Assembly: GCA_002455915.1 (NCBI GenBank)
Contig: DKLU01000434.1
Location: 1-13,443, forward strand
DNA from: Chryseobacterium sp. UBA6632
Lineage (GTDB): Bacteria; Bacteroidota; Bacteroidia; Flavobacteriales; Weeksellaceae
Direction: 5' to 3'
Length of the DNA: 13,443 bases
Shown here: in pieces, positions 6,431 through 13,443 of the stretch
How the letters are laid out: each line of letters begins with the position of its first letter
Numbering within the stretch: position 1 is the first letter of the stretch
Notes under the pieces: model-generated
What the model saw: the letters and a program-made list of their open reading frames with translations, nothing else
Databases searched by the model: none
What the model was told of the DNA's origin: nothing
Made by a program: the position numbers and the translations under genes

Positions 6431-6998
6431 AAAGAATTTTTCCATTCTGTAAAAACTCCTTTACTTTTTCTTTACTATATCCTTTCCCTTCTTCTAAAAT
6501 TTCACTTTGTTGAACATGAATCTTCTTTCCATTTTTATCCAATATAATAAAGAAAGGATAAAATTGTTGTTCTTTCACATTGATATATTGAGCAAAAGTC
6601 TTTTCATTTTTATTGTCCGGAGAATAATTTAAATGATAATATAGATAATTTTTATCTACAATTTCTTTTAATTCTGGTGTAGACTGAACAAAATTATTAA
6701 ATCTCAAGCACCAAATACACCAGTTTCCACCTGCTTGAATTAAAATTTTCTTATTTTCTTTTTGAGCCTGTGCCACAAGCTTTTTAATATCTGCCTGTGC
6801 ATCTGCTTTCGGATCATAAGGTTTTGGTAATTTCGCCTTCTCTTCTGCAGATTTTTTCTTTGCTTCTAATTCTGCTGCATCCGATTTTACCAATAATGCT
6901 TTATCTGCAGAATTTTTGCTTTCTACAGGTTTATTTGTAGTCTGAGCCCAAGCCATTGTGCTTAGAGCCAAAACAGCTACCAACGACAATTTTTTCAT
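6429..6998 (-). CDS. Exported thioredoxin-fold protein (Thioredoxin_7-like)
   Basis: The 189-residue protein has a Sec signal peptide at 1-19 (KKLSLVAVLALSTMAWAQ), so it should act in the periplasm. Residues 30-80 form a Lys/Ala/Glu-rich, probably helical or coiled segment. The thioredoxin fold follows: a beta strand (KKILIQAGG), then the redox motif W93-C94-I-W-C97 and RFNNFVQSTPELKEIV. The cis-proline is likely P148 in QFYPFFIIL, next to a strand ending KNGKKI. The order matches the Thioredoxin_7/DUF255-like group, where the two Cys carry out disulfide reduction or exchange. The partner is unknown. It is convergent with the aldehyde dehydrogenase and divergent from the acyltransferase gene. 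No lipobox is seen. Confidence 0.85.
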   Translation of the reverse strand: MKKLSLVAVLALSTMAWAQTTNKPVESKNSADKALLVKSDAAELEAKKKSAEEKAKLPKPYDPKADAQADIKKLVAQAQKENKKILIQAGGNWCIWCLRFNNFVQSTPELKEIVDKNYLYYHLNYSPDNKNEKTFAQYINVKEQQFYPFFIILDKNGKKIHVQQSEILEEGKGYSKEKVKEFLQNGKIL

Positions 6999-7032
6999 AA
7001 CATAAAAGTAAAAAAATAATACTTATTACAAG

Positions 7033-7040
7033 CAAAAATA
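7033..7040 (-). promoter_or_regulatory. -7 promoter element for the thioredoxin-fold gene
   Basis: On the minus strand the bases read TATTTTTG, an exact TAnnTTTG match, 34 nt upstream of the gene's ATG at 6998. No convincing TTG -33 box is seen. The motif is permissive in AT-rich DNA, so it remains tentative. Confidence 0.4.
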
Positions 7041-7061
7041 GAACCATAATTTTATTATCAC

Positions 7062-7069
7062 TAAATTTG
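7062..7069 (+). promoter_or_regulatory. -7 promoter element very close to the acyltransferase start
   Basis: TAAATTTG matches TAnnTTTG and ends only 8 nt before the ATG at 7078. Transcription would begin within a few bases of the start codon, giving a leaderless or nearly leaderless mRNA. No TTG box is seen at the expected distance. Confidence 0.4.
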
Positions 7070-7077
7070 CATGTTTT

Positions 7078-7962
7078 ATGAATTTCCTAATCAAAATACT
7101 ATACCTGATCTCTAAGCTTCCGCTAAAAGTATTATATATTTTTTCGGATATAATGTTCTTTTTGAATTATTACTTAGTAGGTTACAGAAAAAATGTAATC
7201 ACTCAAAATTTAAAAAATTCCTTTCCTGAAAAATCAGAACAAGAACTTGAAGAAATTAAGAAAAAATTCTATCGCAATTTCTCTGATTATTTAGTGGAAA
7301 CCGTGAAGTCTTTCAGCATTTCTGAAACGGAATCGCGGGTAAGAATGCAACATATTAACCAAGAAGTTTTTCACGAAGCAAAAGCTGAAGGTAAAAATAT
7401 TATTATGCTTGCCGGCCATGTTTTCAACTGGGAGTGGATCAATGCTTTTGCAAAAATTATCCCTCAAGACCATTGTCATCCGGTTTACAGAAAAGTAAAC
7501 AGTGATTTTTGGGAAAATCAGATGAAGAAGGTGCGAAACAAATTCGGAAATGAAGCATTGGAAGCGAATGAAGTCATCCGAAATATTTTGAGAAACAAAA
7601 ACAACGGAAGTTCGGCCTATATGTTTGTGGCAGACCAAACTCCACATTCAGCGAGTGTAACCTATGGTTTGGAGTTTCTTAATCAAAGAACCCCAGTTTT
7701 TTTAGGATATGATAAATTGGCGACCAGACTTGATCTTGTTTTCATCTATTGTGAAATGAAAAAGGTGAAGCGTGGTTTTTATCAGGTAAACTATCACAGA
7801 ATTTATCCTGACGGTGAAAAATTCGTGGAACATGAAGTTGTGAAAAAATTCCATAAATTATTGGAAAACACTTTATACAAGCGTCCTGATAATTATCTTT
7901 GGTCACACCGAAAATGGAAATATCAGGATTCTATAAAACAATACGACTCTGAAAAAATTTAG
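7078..7962 (+). CDS. LpxL/HtrB-family lysophospholipid/lipid A acyltransferase
   Basis: This 294-residue acyltransferase of the LpxL/LpxM (HtrB) family transfers a secondary fatty acyl chain to lipid A precursors, or to related lipids in Bacteroidota, at the inner face of the cytoplasmic membrane. An N-terminal hydrophobic anchor covers about residues 1-35. GYRKNVITQNLKNSFPE (35-51) is the usual family lead-in. The catalytic HX4E is H114-VFNW-E119, preceded by NIIMLAGH. HPVYRKVNS (134-142), ADQTPH (185-190) and the C-terminal WSHRKWKY complete the signature. Length is typical. ATG at 7078 places the anchor correctly; an out-of-frame ATG at 7071 gives only a short peptide. The glycosyltransferase starts 6 nt after its stop, so the two are probably cotranscribed and share an envelope role. 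The exact acceptor is not determinable. Confidence 0.9.
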   Translation: MNFLIKILYLISKLPLKVLYIFSDIMFFLNYYLVGYRKNVITQNLKNSFPEKSEQELEEIKKKFYRNFSDYLVETVKSFSISETESRVRMQHINQEVFHEAKAEGKNIIMLAGHVFNWEWINAFAKIIPQDHCHPVYRKVNSDFWENQMKKVRNKFGNEALEANEVIRNILRNKNNGSSAYMFVADQTPHSASVTYGLEFLNQRTPVFLGYDKLATRLDLVFIYCEMKKVKRGFYQVNYHRIYPDGEKFVEHEVVKKFHKLLENTLYKRPDNYLWSHRKWKYQDSIKQYDSEKI

Positions 7963-7968
7963 CTGTAA

Positions 7969-8952
7969 TTGTCAAAAAAAATTGCCGTTGCCATATTAAA
8001 CTGGAATGGAAAAAACTGGCTTGAAAAGTTTATACCAAGCGTTATTCGCTACTCTGAAAATACTGATATTTATGTGATTGATAATCTTTCAACAGATGAT
8101 TCAGTTGATTTTTTACAATCAAATTTTCCCAGTGTAAAAATTATTAAAAACGATAAAAATTATGGTTTTGCAGGAGGTTATAATGAAGGTTTAAAACATA
8201 TTGAAGCTGAATATTATTGTTTACTCAATTCCGATGTCGAAGTTACCGAAAACTGGATTGAACCTGTTTTAAATTTATTTGAAAAAGATTCATCGATTTC
8301 TGCTATTCAGCCTAAAATTTTATCATTCAACAATAAAAATTATTTTGAATTTGCCGGAGCTGCTGGTGGATTAATCGATAATCTGGGTTATCCATATTGT
8401 CGAGGACGAGTTTTTGATGATGTAGAAGAAGATAAAGGTCAATACGATGATGAAACAGAAATTTTCTGGGCTTCGGGATGCTGCTTTTTTATCCGTTCTA
8501 AAGATTTTTGGGAACAGAAAGGTTTTGACGAAAGATTTTTTGCCCATCAGGAAGAAATTGATCTTTGCTGGAGATTAATCAATTCTGGAAAGAAAATTTT
8601 TTATACCGGAAAATCAAAAGTATATCACGTTGGCGGAGGAACTTTAAATAAACAAAGTGCTCAGAAAACGTATTTAAACATCAGAAATAATCTTTCGATG
8701 ATGTTGAAGAATTTACCTTTTCCAAAACTCATTTGGTTGATATTTTTCAGATTATGTCTAGATGGTATTGCTTCCATTTATTTTGCTTTCAAAAACGGAT
8801 TTTCTCATCTTTGGGCAGTGGCAAGAGCACATTTCGCATTTTATGGTCAGGCTTCCGGAACTTGGAAACGTCGACAAAAGCATCAGAAAGAAGACTTTTA
8901 TCAAACAAAATGGTTGATATTCAAGCATTTTTTGGGAGGAAAAACAAAATAG
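7969..8952 (+). CDS. Family 2 glycosyltransferase, TTG start
   Basis: The 327-residue GT-A-fold glycosyltransferase (GT2, rhamnosyltransferase-like subgroup) moves a sugar from a nucleotide-sugar donor to an envelope glycan. It begins directly with the first strand, KKIAVAILNWNGK. Next are YVIDNLSTDDSVDFL (donor site), NYGFAGGYNEGL, the metal-binding DxD-type site in LLNSDVEV, and FDERFFAHQEEIDLCWRL, the acceptor/catalytic-base region. The C-terminal part has a hydrophobic, probably membrane-associated segment at about 250-275. The start is forced: TAA at 7966-7968 lies in frame immediately upstream, and the next in-frame Met is far inside the domain. TTG at 7969 is therefore the only sensible start and shows no Shine-Dalgarno. 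It follows the acyltransferase after 6 nt. The donor sugar is unknown. Confidence 0.9.
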   Translation: MSKKIAVAILNWNGKNWLEKFIPSVIRYSENTDIYVIDNLSTDDSVDFLQSNFPSVKIIKNDKNYGFAGGYNEGLKHIEAEYYCLLNSDVEVTENWIEPVLNLFEKDSSISAIQPKILSFNNKNYFEFAGAAGGLIDNLGYPYCRGRVFDDVEEDKGQYDDETEIFWASGCCFFIRSKDFWEQKGFDERFFAHQEEIDLCWRLINSGKKIFYTGKSKVYHVGGGTLNKQSAQKTYLNIRNNLSMMLKNLPFPKLIWLIFFRLCLDGIASIYFAFKNGFSHLWAVARAHFAFYGQASGTWKRRQKHQKEDFYQTKWLIFKHFLGGKTK

Positions 8953-8963
8953 GATTTAGAAAT

Positions 8964-8971
8964 TAGCTTTG
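8964..8971 (+). promoter_or_regulatory. -7 promoter element for the exonuclease gene
   Basis: TAGCTTTG matches TAnnTTTG and lies 31 nt before the ATG at 9003, in the 50-bp space after the glycosyltransferase stop. No -33 TTG is seen at the usual distance. It suggests the exonuclease can be transcribed separately from the envelope genes. Confidence 0.4.
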
Positions 8972-9002
8972 AATTTTAAACATTAAACTTTAAATAATTT
9001 AA

Positions 9003-9557
9003 ATGGATTTTTGTGCAATAGATTTCGAAACTGCGACTCACGACAGAAGTTCTGCGTGCGAAATTGGTGTTTGTATTGTGCAAGATTCAAAGATTGTCGA
9101 AACTAAAACATGGCTGATAAAACCGCCTAGTTTTCCATATTTCAATCCATTTAATATTCAAGTTCATGGCATTCGTCCGGAAGATGTAAAAGATGCTCCA
9201 ACATTCGATGAAGTCTGGTATGAAGTTCAGGAAATGATGTACGGAACATTGATGATTGCTCACAATGCAGGTTTTGATGCGGGAGTATTGCGTGGTTGCT
9301 TACAGCATTATGGTATGTTTACACCAAACATAAATTATTTGTGTAGCATTCAATTAGCAAAAAAATCTTGGAATTATTTACCTAAATATGGTCTAAAACA
9401 ATTGGCAGATTATCATCAAATAAAATTTAACCATCACAGAGCTGGTGACGATGCTGAAGTGTGTGCAAAAATATCTCTTTTAGCCTTTGAAAAGCTGTTT
9501 CTCACAAGCAATGAAGAGGTTTCTGAATATATGAAACTGAAGATTAAAAAGCTCTAG
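9003..9557 (+). CDS. DEDDh 3'-5' exonuclease (DNA Pol III epsilon-like)
   Basis: This 184-residue stand-alone exonuclease domain of the RNase T/DnaQ superfamily removes nucleotides from 3' ends using two metal ions. All five catalytic residues are visible: D7 and E9 in AIDFETAT (Exo I), D92 in AHNAGFDAGVL (Exo II), and H145 and D150 in HHRAGDDAEVC (Exo III, DEDDh type). NIQVHGIRPEDV (51-62) is also typical. It has no polymerase, BRCT or GIY-YIG extension, so it could serve as a proofreading-type or repair nuclease; its substrate is open. ATG at 9003 lies just before the first beta strand. It converges on apaG with about 50 bp between the stops and no clear hairpin in that gap. Confidence 0.9.
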   Translation: MDFCAIDFETATHDRSSACEIGVCIVQDSKIVETKTWLIKPPSFPYFNPFNIQVHGIRPEDVKDAPTFDEVWYEVQEMMYGTLMIAHNAGFDAGVLRGCLQHYGMFTPNINYLCSIQLAKKSWNYLPKYGLKQLADYHQIKFNHHRAGDDAEVCAKISLLAFEKLFLTSNEEVSEYMKLKIKKL

Positions 9558-9607
9558 TTTTCTTGATCAATACGACACACTTGCCTCTTTTAACTTTTTC
9601 CTTTAAA

Positions 9608-9997
9608 TCAATTACTCAGAACTTCGGATAACAAATTAAATTTAGGAATATCTATTTCAAAATTTTCTTGTGTTTCCATGTTTTTAACCAAGTATTTTCC
9701 GCTCATGTTCCCTACACCGGAACGAAGCATTACATTCGAAAAATAAGTAAAATTTTCGCCAGATTGTATCTCAGGAGTTAATCCTATTACGCCATCTCCT
9801 ATAATCTCTGTATACCCAAAACCTACATCAAAAATAAGCCATTTTCTTTTCAAAACTTTGATAGGAAAACCACCCTCATTTTCGATCGTAATATTGTATT
9901 TGAAAACATAACGGTTTTCAGATGGGTAACTATTCTTACTATCATATTCAGGAATTACTGAAACTTTGATATTTGAAGTTATTTTTTGAAACATCAT
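9608..9997 (-). CDS. apaG: ApaG family protein
   Basis: The 129-residue protein is a single ApaG (DUF525) domain with an immunoglobulin-like/fibronectin-type beta fold. Diagnostic features are YVFKYNITIEN (30-40), the strand RKWLIFD (51-57), the glycine motif GDGVIG (67-72), and LTPEIQSGENFTYFS followed by GNMSGKYLV. In Enterobacteria apaG is linked to Co2+/Mg2+ resistance phenotypes, and the domain also occurs in F-box proteins; the biochemical role is not settled. The usual family length is about 125 residues. Start: the first of two adjacent ATGs (9997 or 9994). It lies downstream of the sucA-odhB operon on the same strand but is separated by a terminator, so it is probably transcribed on its own. 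A degenerate TATATTTA at 10018-10011 might be its -7 element. Confidence 0.9.
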   Translation of the reverse strand: MMFQKITSNIKVSVIPEYDSKNSYPSENRYVFKYNITIENEGGFPIKVLKRKWLIFDVGFGYTEIIGDGVIGLTPEIQSGENFTYFSNVMLRSGVGNMSGKYLVKNMETQENFEIDIPKFNLLSEVLSN

Positions 9998-10024
9998 CTT
10001 AAGTATTTTCTAAATATATACAAA

Positions 10025-10050
10025 AATCTCGCCTTTTTTAAGGCGAGATT
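10025..10050 (-). terminator. Rho-independent terminator of the sucA-odhB operon
   Basis: AATCTCGCCTT (10025-10035) and AAGGCGAGATT (10040-10050) form a perfect 11-bp stem with a 4-nt loop. On the minus strand the stem is followed by a short T run (10024-10022). It begins 30 nt after the odhB stop and ends about 28 nt before the apaG start. Confidence 0.85.
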
Positions 10051-10079
10051 GTAAAGATATATTATAATTTTATTAAAAC

Positions 10080-11327
10080 TTATAATCCAAGGCCTTTTCT
10101 TTCGTCTCCACCCAATAGGATTTCAACAGGATTGTCGATACCTTCTTTTACTGCAACAAGGAATCCTACAGACTCTTTACCGTCGATAATTCTGTGATCA
10201 TAAGACATCGCAACATACATCATTGGACGAATTACAACTTGCCCATCAACAGCAACCGGTCTCTGGATAATGTTGTGCATCCCCAAGATTGCAGATTGAG
10301 GAGGGTTAATGATCGGCGTAGAAAGCATAGATCCGAAAGTACCACCGTTAGTAATTGTGAAAGTACCACCAGTCATTTCATCAACTGTGATTTTTCCGTC
10401 TCTTACTTTGATCGCAAGATCTTTGATGTTCCCTTCAACGTTAGCAAAAGACATGTTTTCTGCATTTCTCAATACAGGAACCATTAATCCTTTAGGACCA
10501 GAAACTGCAATTGAAATATCACAGAAATCATAGTTTACTTTGAAATCTCCATCGATTGATGCATTTACATCAGGATACATCTGTAAAGCTCTGGTAACCG
10601 CTTTTGTGAAGAATGACATGAAACCAAGTCCTACTCCGTGTCTTTGAGCGAATTCTTCTTTATATTGCTTTCTTAGTCTAAAAATCTCAGACATGTCGAC
10701 TTCGTTGAAAGTAGTTAACATCGCTGTTTCATTCTTTACAGAAACCAATCTCTGTGCGATTTTTCTTCTAAGAACTGAAAGTTTAGTTGTAGTTGTAGAT
10801 CTTGAACCTGTAGCCGTAATAGGGTTTCCTCCTAATGCAGGAACAGCTGCCAATTCAGCATCAGATTTAGAGATTCTTCCGTCTCTTCCGGAACCTGAAA
10901 CCTGAGAAGCATCGATACCTTTTTCGTCAAGAATTTTCTTAGCCGCAGGAGATGGAGCTCCCGTTGCATACGTTTGAGGTGCAGCAGCAGGTTTTGGAGC
11001 TTCTTGTTTAGCCGGTTCAGCTGCTTTAGGAGCCTCCTCTTGTTTTGGAGCTTCAGCAGCAGGAGCAGTGCTACCCGCAGGTTTAGCAGCATCCATATCG
11101 ATTAAACAAACCACTTGTCCTACTTGTACCACGTCACCTTCTTCAGCTTTCAAAGTAATAACACCACTTTGCTCAGCAGGCAATTCAAGAGTAGCTTTGT
11201 CTGAATCTACTTCAGCGATGGGTTGATCTTTTTCTACATAATCGCCATCTTTTACAAGCCAAGTTGCAATTTCAACTTCTGTTATTGATTCGCCCGGTGA
11301 AGGAACTTTCATTTCTAAAACTGACAT
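10080..11327 (-). CDS. odhB: 2-oxoglutarate dehydrogenase E2, dihydrolipoyllysine succinyltransferase
   Basis: This 415-residue E2 core of the 2-oxoglutarate dehydrogenase complex (TCA cycle, cytoplasm) transfers the succinyl group from E1 to CoA. The N-terminal lipoyl domain (1-77) carries the lipoylated Lys44 in [14 protein letters not shown] flexible Ala/Pro/Lys/Glu linker follows (about 83-122). The peripheral-subunit binding domain spans about 124-157 ([27 protein letters not shown]). The catalytic domain runs from about 180 to the end, with active-site His378 and Asp382 in [25 protein letters not shown] and the spacing to sucA make it the succinyl (SucB/OdhB) type rather than the acetyl type. 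It starts 36 nt after the sucA stop and is followed by a hairpin terminator. Confidence 0.96.
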   Translation of the reverse strand: MSVLEMKVPSPGESITEVEIATWLVKDGDYVEKDQPIAEVDSDKATLELPAEQSGVITLKAEEGDVVQVGQVVCLIDMDAAKPAGSTAPAAEAPKQEEAPKAAEPAKQEAPKPAAAPQTYATGAPSPAAKKILDEKGIDASQVSGSGRDGRISKSDAELAAVPALGGNPITATGSRSTTTTKLSVLRRKIAQRLVSVKNETAMLTTFNEVDMSEIFRLRKQYKEEFAQRHGVGLGFMSFFTKAVTRALQMYPDVNASIDGDFKVNYDFCDISIAVSGPKGLMVPVLRNAENMSFANVEGNIKDLAIKVRDGKITVDEMTGGTFTITNGGTFGSMLSTPIINPPQSAILGMHNIIQRPVAVDGQVVIRPMMYVAMSYDHRIIDGKESVGFLVAVKEGIDNPVEILLGGDERKGLGL

Positions 11328-11363
11328 ATCGTATTTTATTTTTTTATTTATTATTAGTTTTTA

Positions 11364-13443
11364 TTAAGCTGTTACAGGTCTTTTTACAGGAGCATCGTTC
11401 GTATCAAATACTCTATTGATTACTGCATTTTGATTTTTCTCAAACATTTTGTGACTTCCCGGAGCCGGAGCACCACTTGGAACAGGAGCAATAACGTTGA
11501 TTCCCGTTTCTCTGAAGTTTCTCAAGATATAAGACCAAGCGCCCATATTTTCAGGTTCTTCCTGAGCCCATACCAATTCTTTTCTGTTTGAATATTTTTC
11601 GAAGATCGCGTCGATTGCATCAACTTGAAGCGGATACAACTGTTCGAATCTTACCAATGCAATATTTTCAGCATTTAATTCTTCTTTTTTAGCCAATAAT
11701 TCGAAGTATAATTTACCTGAACAAAGCACTAATTTTTCAACTTTTTTAGGATCAGCAGTTGGATCGTCTAAGATTGGCTGGAATCCTTTGTTTGAGAAAT
11801 CTTCAAGCGGAGAAACCACTCTTGGATGTCTTAACAATGATTTCGGGCTCATTACGATCAATGGTTTTCTGAATGACCATTTCAATTGTCTTCTCAACAA
11901 GTGGAAATAGTTTGCAGGCGAAGTAATGTTCGCAACCACCATATTTTCGTTAGCACAAAGTGTCAAGAATCTTTCCAATCTTGCTGAAGAGTGTTCTGCA
12001 CCCTGACCTTCCGAACCGTGAGGCAATAACATGACCAAACCGTCTTGAATTTTCCATTTTTCTTCTGCAGCAGCCAAATATTGGTCAACAATAATCTGAG
12101 CACCGTTCACGAAATCTCCAAACTGAGCCTCCCAAATCGTTAATGTATTAGGAGAAGCCATTGCATAACCGTAATCGAAACCAAGAACTCCATACTCAGA
12201 AAGGTGAGAGTTGAAAACGTCAAATCTGCTTTCAGAAACTTCTCTTAATGGTACATATTCTTCTTCCGTATCTTCAGTTTTTACCACCGCATGTCTGTGA
12301 GAGAAAGTACCTCTTTCTACATCTTCACCGGAAATTCTTACGTTGTGACCTTCCACCAAAAGTGTAGCATACGCCAACCACTCACCAAGAGCCCAATCTA
12401 AATTGTTACCCTCGATCGCTTTAATTCTGTTTTCGAAAAGTCTTGTAATTTTATTTAAGAACTTTTTATCAGCTGGAAGTGTTGACATTTTAAGCGCCAA
12501 TTCTTTCAGCTTAGCTAAGTCGTATGTTGTGTCTACAGGCTGTTGAACGGCTCCTCTTTTTCCAATTGGATAGTTCGTCCAATCTTCCGCCATGAAAACG
12601 TCCATTACGTTTTTCTCAATTTCTTTAGAAGCATCAAAATCTTTATCTAAAAGACCTTTAAAATCTGCCTCCATTTTAGCGATTACGTCGTTTGAAGTAA
12701 TGCTGTCCTTAAGCAATTTATCTTTATAAATCTCTCTTGGGTTCGGATGCTTAGAAATTAATTTATATAAATTAGGCTGAGTAAATCTTGGTTCATCACC
12801 TTCGTTGTGACCATATTTTCTGTATCCTAATAAATCGATATAAACATCTTTTCCGAATTTAGCTCTGAAGTCAGCAGCAAAGTGAATTGCATGAACTACC
12901 GCCTCTGCATCATCAGCATTTACGTGCATTACAGGAGATTCTGTAACTTTTGCAATGTCTGTACAGTAGGTAGAAGATCTTGCATCCATATAGTTCGTTG
13001 TGAACGAAACCTGGTTGTTAACCACAATATGAACTGTACCTCCCGTTCTGTAACCTTCCAAAGTCATCATCTGAGCCACTTCGTAAGCAATACCTTGTCC
13101 AGCAATTGCACCGTCACCGTGAATGATGATTGGTAAAACTTTAGCATAATCTTTATACTTATCATCTACTTTTGCACGGCAAATTCCTTCTACAAGAGCT
13201 GCTACCGTTTCAAGGTGAGATGGATTCGGAGTCAAATTGATAGAAACCTCTTCTCCTGAAGCTGTTTTAATTTTTTTAGATGAACCTAAGTGATATTTAA
13301 CATCACCAGAGAATACATCTTCTTCAAATTCTTTTCCTTCAAATTCTGAGAAAATCTGCTTATAAGATTTACCAAAAATGTTTGTCAATACGTTCAATCT
13401 ACCTCTGTGAGCCATCCCCAAAACCACTTCGTCTACTCCCAAT
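11364..13443 (-). CDS. sucA: 2-oxoglutarate dehydrogenase E1 (partial, N terminus outside window)
   Basis: About 692 C-terminal residues of the thiamine-diphosphate E1 subunit, which decarboxylates 2-oxoglutarate and succinylates the lipoyl group of E2. The reading frame is still open at the right edge. The first visible codon (TTG, Leu) is internal, so roughly 250 N-terminal residues are missing compared with the usual 930 or so. Visible motifs, numbered in the fragment, are GMAHRGRLNVL at 9-19 (His12) and TPNPSHLE at 71-78 (His76). The ThDP-binding stretch starts with GDGAIAGQG at 109-117 and ends with NNQ at 142-144. Further on are HGSEGQGAEHSSARLERFL, SPKSLLRHP and AQEEPENMGAWSY near the C terminus. 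It is the first visible gene of an operon with odhB (36-nt gap). Its promoter lies outside. Confidence 0.97.
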   Translation of the reverse strand, partial: LGVDEVVLGMAHRGRLNVLTNIFGKSYKQIFSEFEGKEFEEDVFSGDVKYHLGSSKKIKTASGEEVSINLTPNPSHLETVAALVEGICRAKVDDKYKDYAKVLPIIIHGDGAIAGQGIAYEVAQMMTLEGYRTGGTVHIVVNNQVSFTTNYMDARSSTYCTDIAKVTESPVMHVNADDAEAVVHAIHFAADFRAKFGKDVYIDLLGYRKYGHNEGDEPRFTQPNLYKLISKHPNPREIYKDKLLKDSITSNDVIAKMEADFKGLLDKDFDASKEIEKNVMDVFMAEDWTNYPIGKRGAVQQPVDTTYDLAKLKELALKMSTLPADKKFLNKITRLFENRIKAIEGNNLDWALGEWLAYATLLVEGHNVRISGEDVERGTFSHRHAVVKTEDTEEEYVPLREVSESRFDVFNSHLSEYGVLGFDYGYAMASPNTLTIWEAQFGDFVNGAQIIVDQYLAAAEEKWKIQDGLVMLLPHGSEGQGAEHSSARLERFLTLCANENMVVANITSPANYFHLLRRQLKWSFRKPLIVMSPKSLLRHPRVVSPLEDFSNKGFQPILDDPTADPKKVEKLVLCSGKLYFELLAKKEELNAENIALVRFEQLYPLQVDAIDAIFEKYSNRKELVWAQEEPENMGAWSYILRNFRETGINVIAPVPSGAPAPGSHKMFEKNQNAVINRVFDTNDAPVKRPVTA

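Noticed and set aside
9558..9607. Terminator between the exonuclease and apaG
   Set aside because: I could find no stem of useful length in this convergent gap, only T-rich sequence.
10832..11092. Minus-strand frame rich in Leu inside odhB
   Set aside because: It is a frame-shifted reading of the Ala/Pro-rich linker of the E2 protein; the Leu richness is a codon artefact.

Overview
The window reads as chromosomal DNA from a member of the Bacteroidota, most likely class Flavobacteriia and close to Chryseobacterium (family Weeksellaceae). The reasons are AT-rich DNA with AT-rich intergenic stretches, no Shine-Dalgarno sequences, several TAnnTTTG-type -7 promoter elements upstream of genes, and the protein families themselves. 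The genus assignment is inference from recognition, not from a database search. It contains ten essentially complete protein genes, a truncated sucA at the right edge, and the probable start of an unknown gene at the left edge.

Left part (1-4985): an apparent tripartite drug-efflux locus transcribed rightwards. A TolC-type outer-membrane channel and an HlyD/EmrA-type periplasmic adaptor are 5 nt apart. A 14-TM-type MFS pump of the DHA2/EmrB kind follows, but only after 521 bp of non-coding, repeat-laden DNA. That gap holds short direct repeats, a T-rich stretch, a hairpin element with GTCATTCC/GGAATGAC arms, and a strongly structured element resembling a recurrent intergenic RNA-like element of Flavobacteriia (possibly Rfam Flavo-1). 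Immediately after the MFS stop codon lies a 281-bp miniature transposable element with imperfect inverted ends and an apparent TAA target duplication; one TAA copy is the MFS stop codon itself.

Middle part (5028-9557): a class-3-type aldehyde dehydrogenase, a palindromic bidirectional terminator, and a convergent gene for an exported thioredoxin-fold protein. Then come a divergent LpxL/HtrB-like acyltransferase, a family-2 glycosyltransferase that must start at TTG, and a DEDDh 3'-5' exonuclease. The acyltransferase and glycosyltransferase are almost contiguous and suggest a cell-envelope lipid/glycan pair.

Right part (9608-13443): the minus strand carries sucA (2-oxoglutarate dehydrogenase E1, 5' end outside the window) and odhB/sucB (E2) as an operon. 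It ends in a clear hairpin terminator, and apaG follows on the same strand. This part is ordinary core metabolism.

I found no defence system, CRISPR array, prophage, tRNA or rRNA. The most interesting material is the non-coding mobile and structured DNA that interrupts the efflux locus, not a new protein system.
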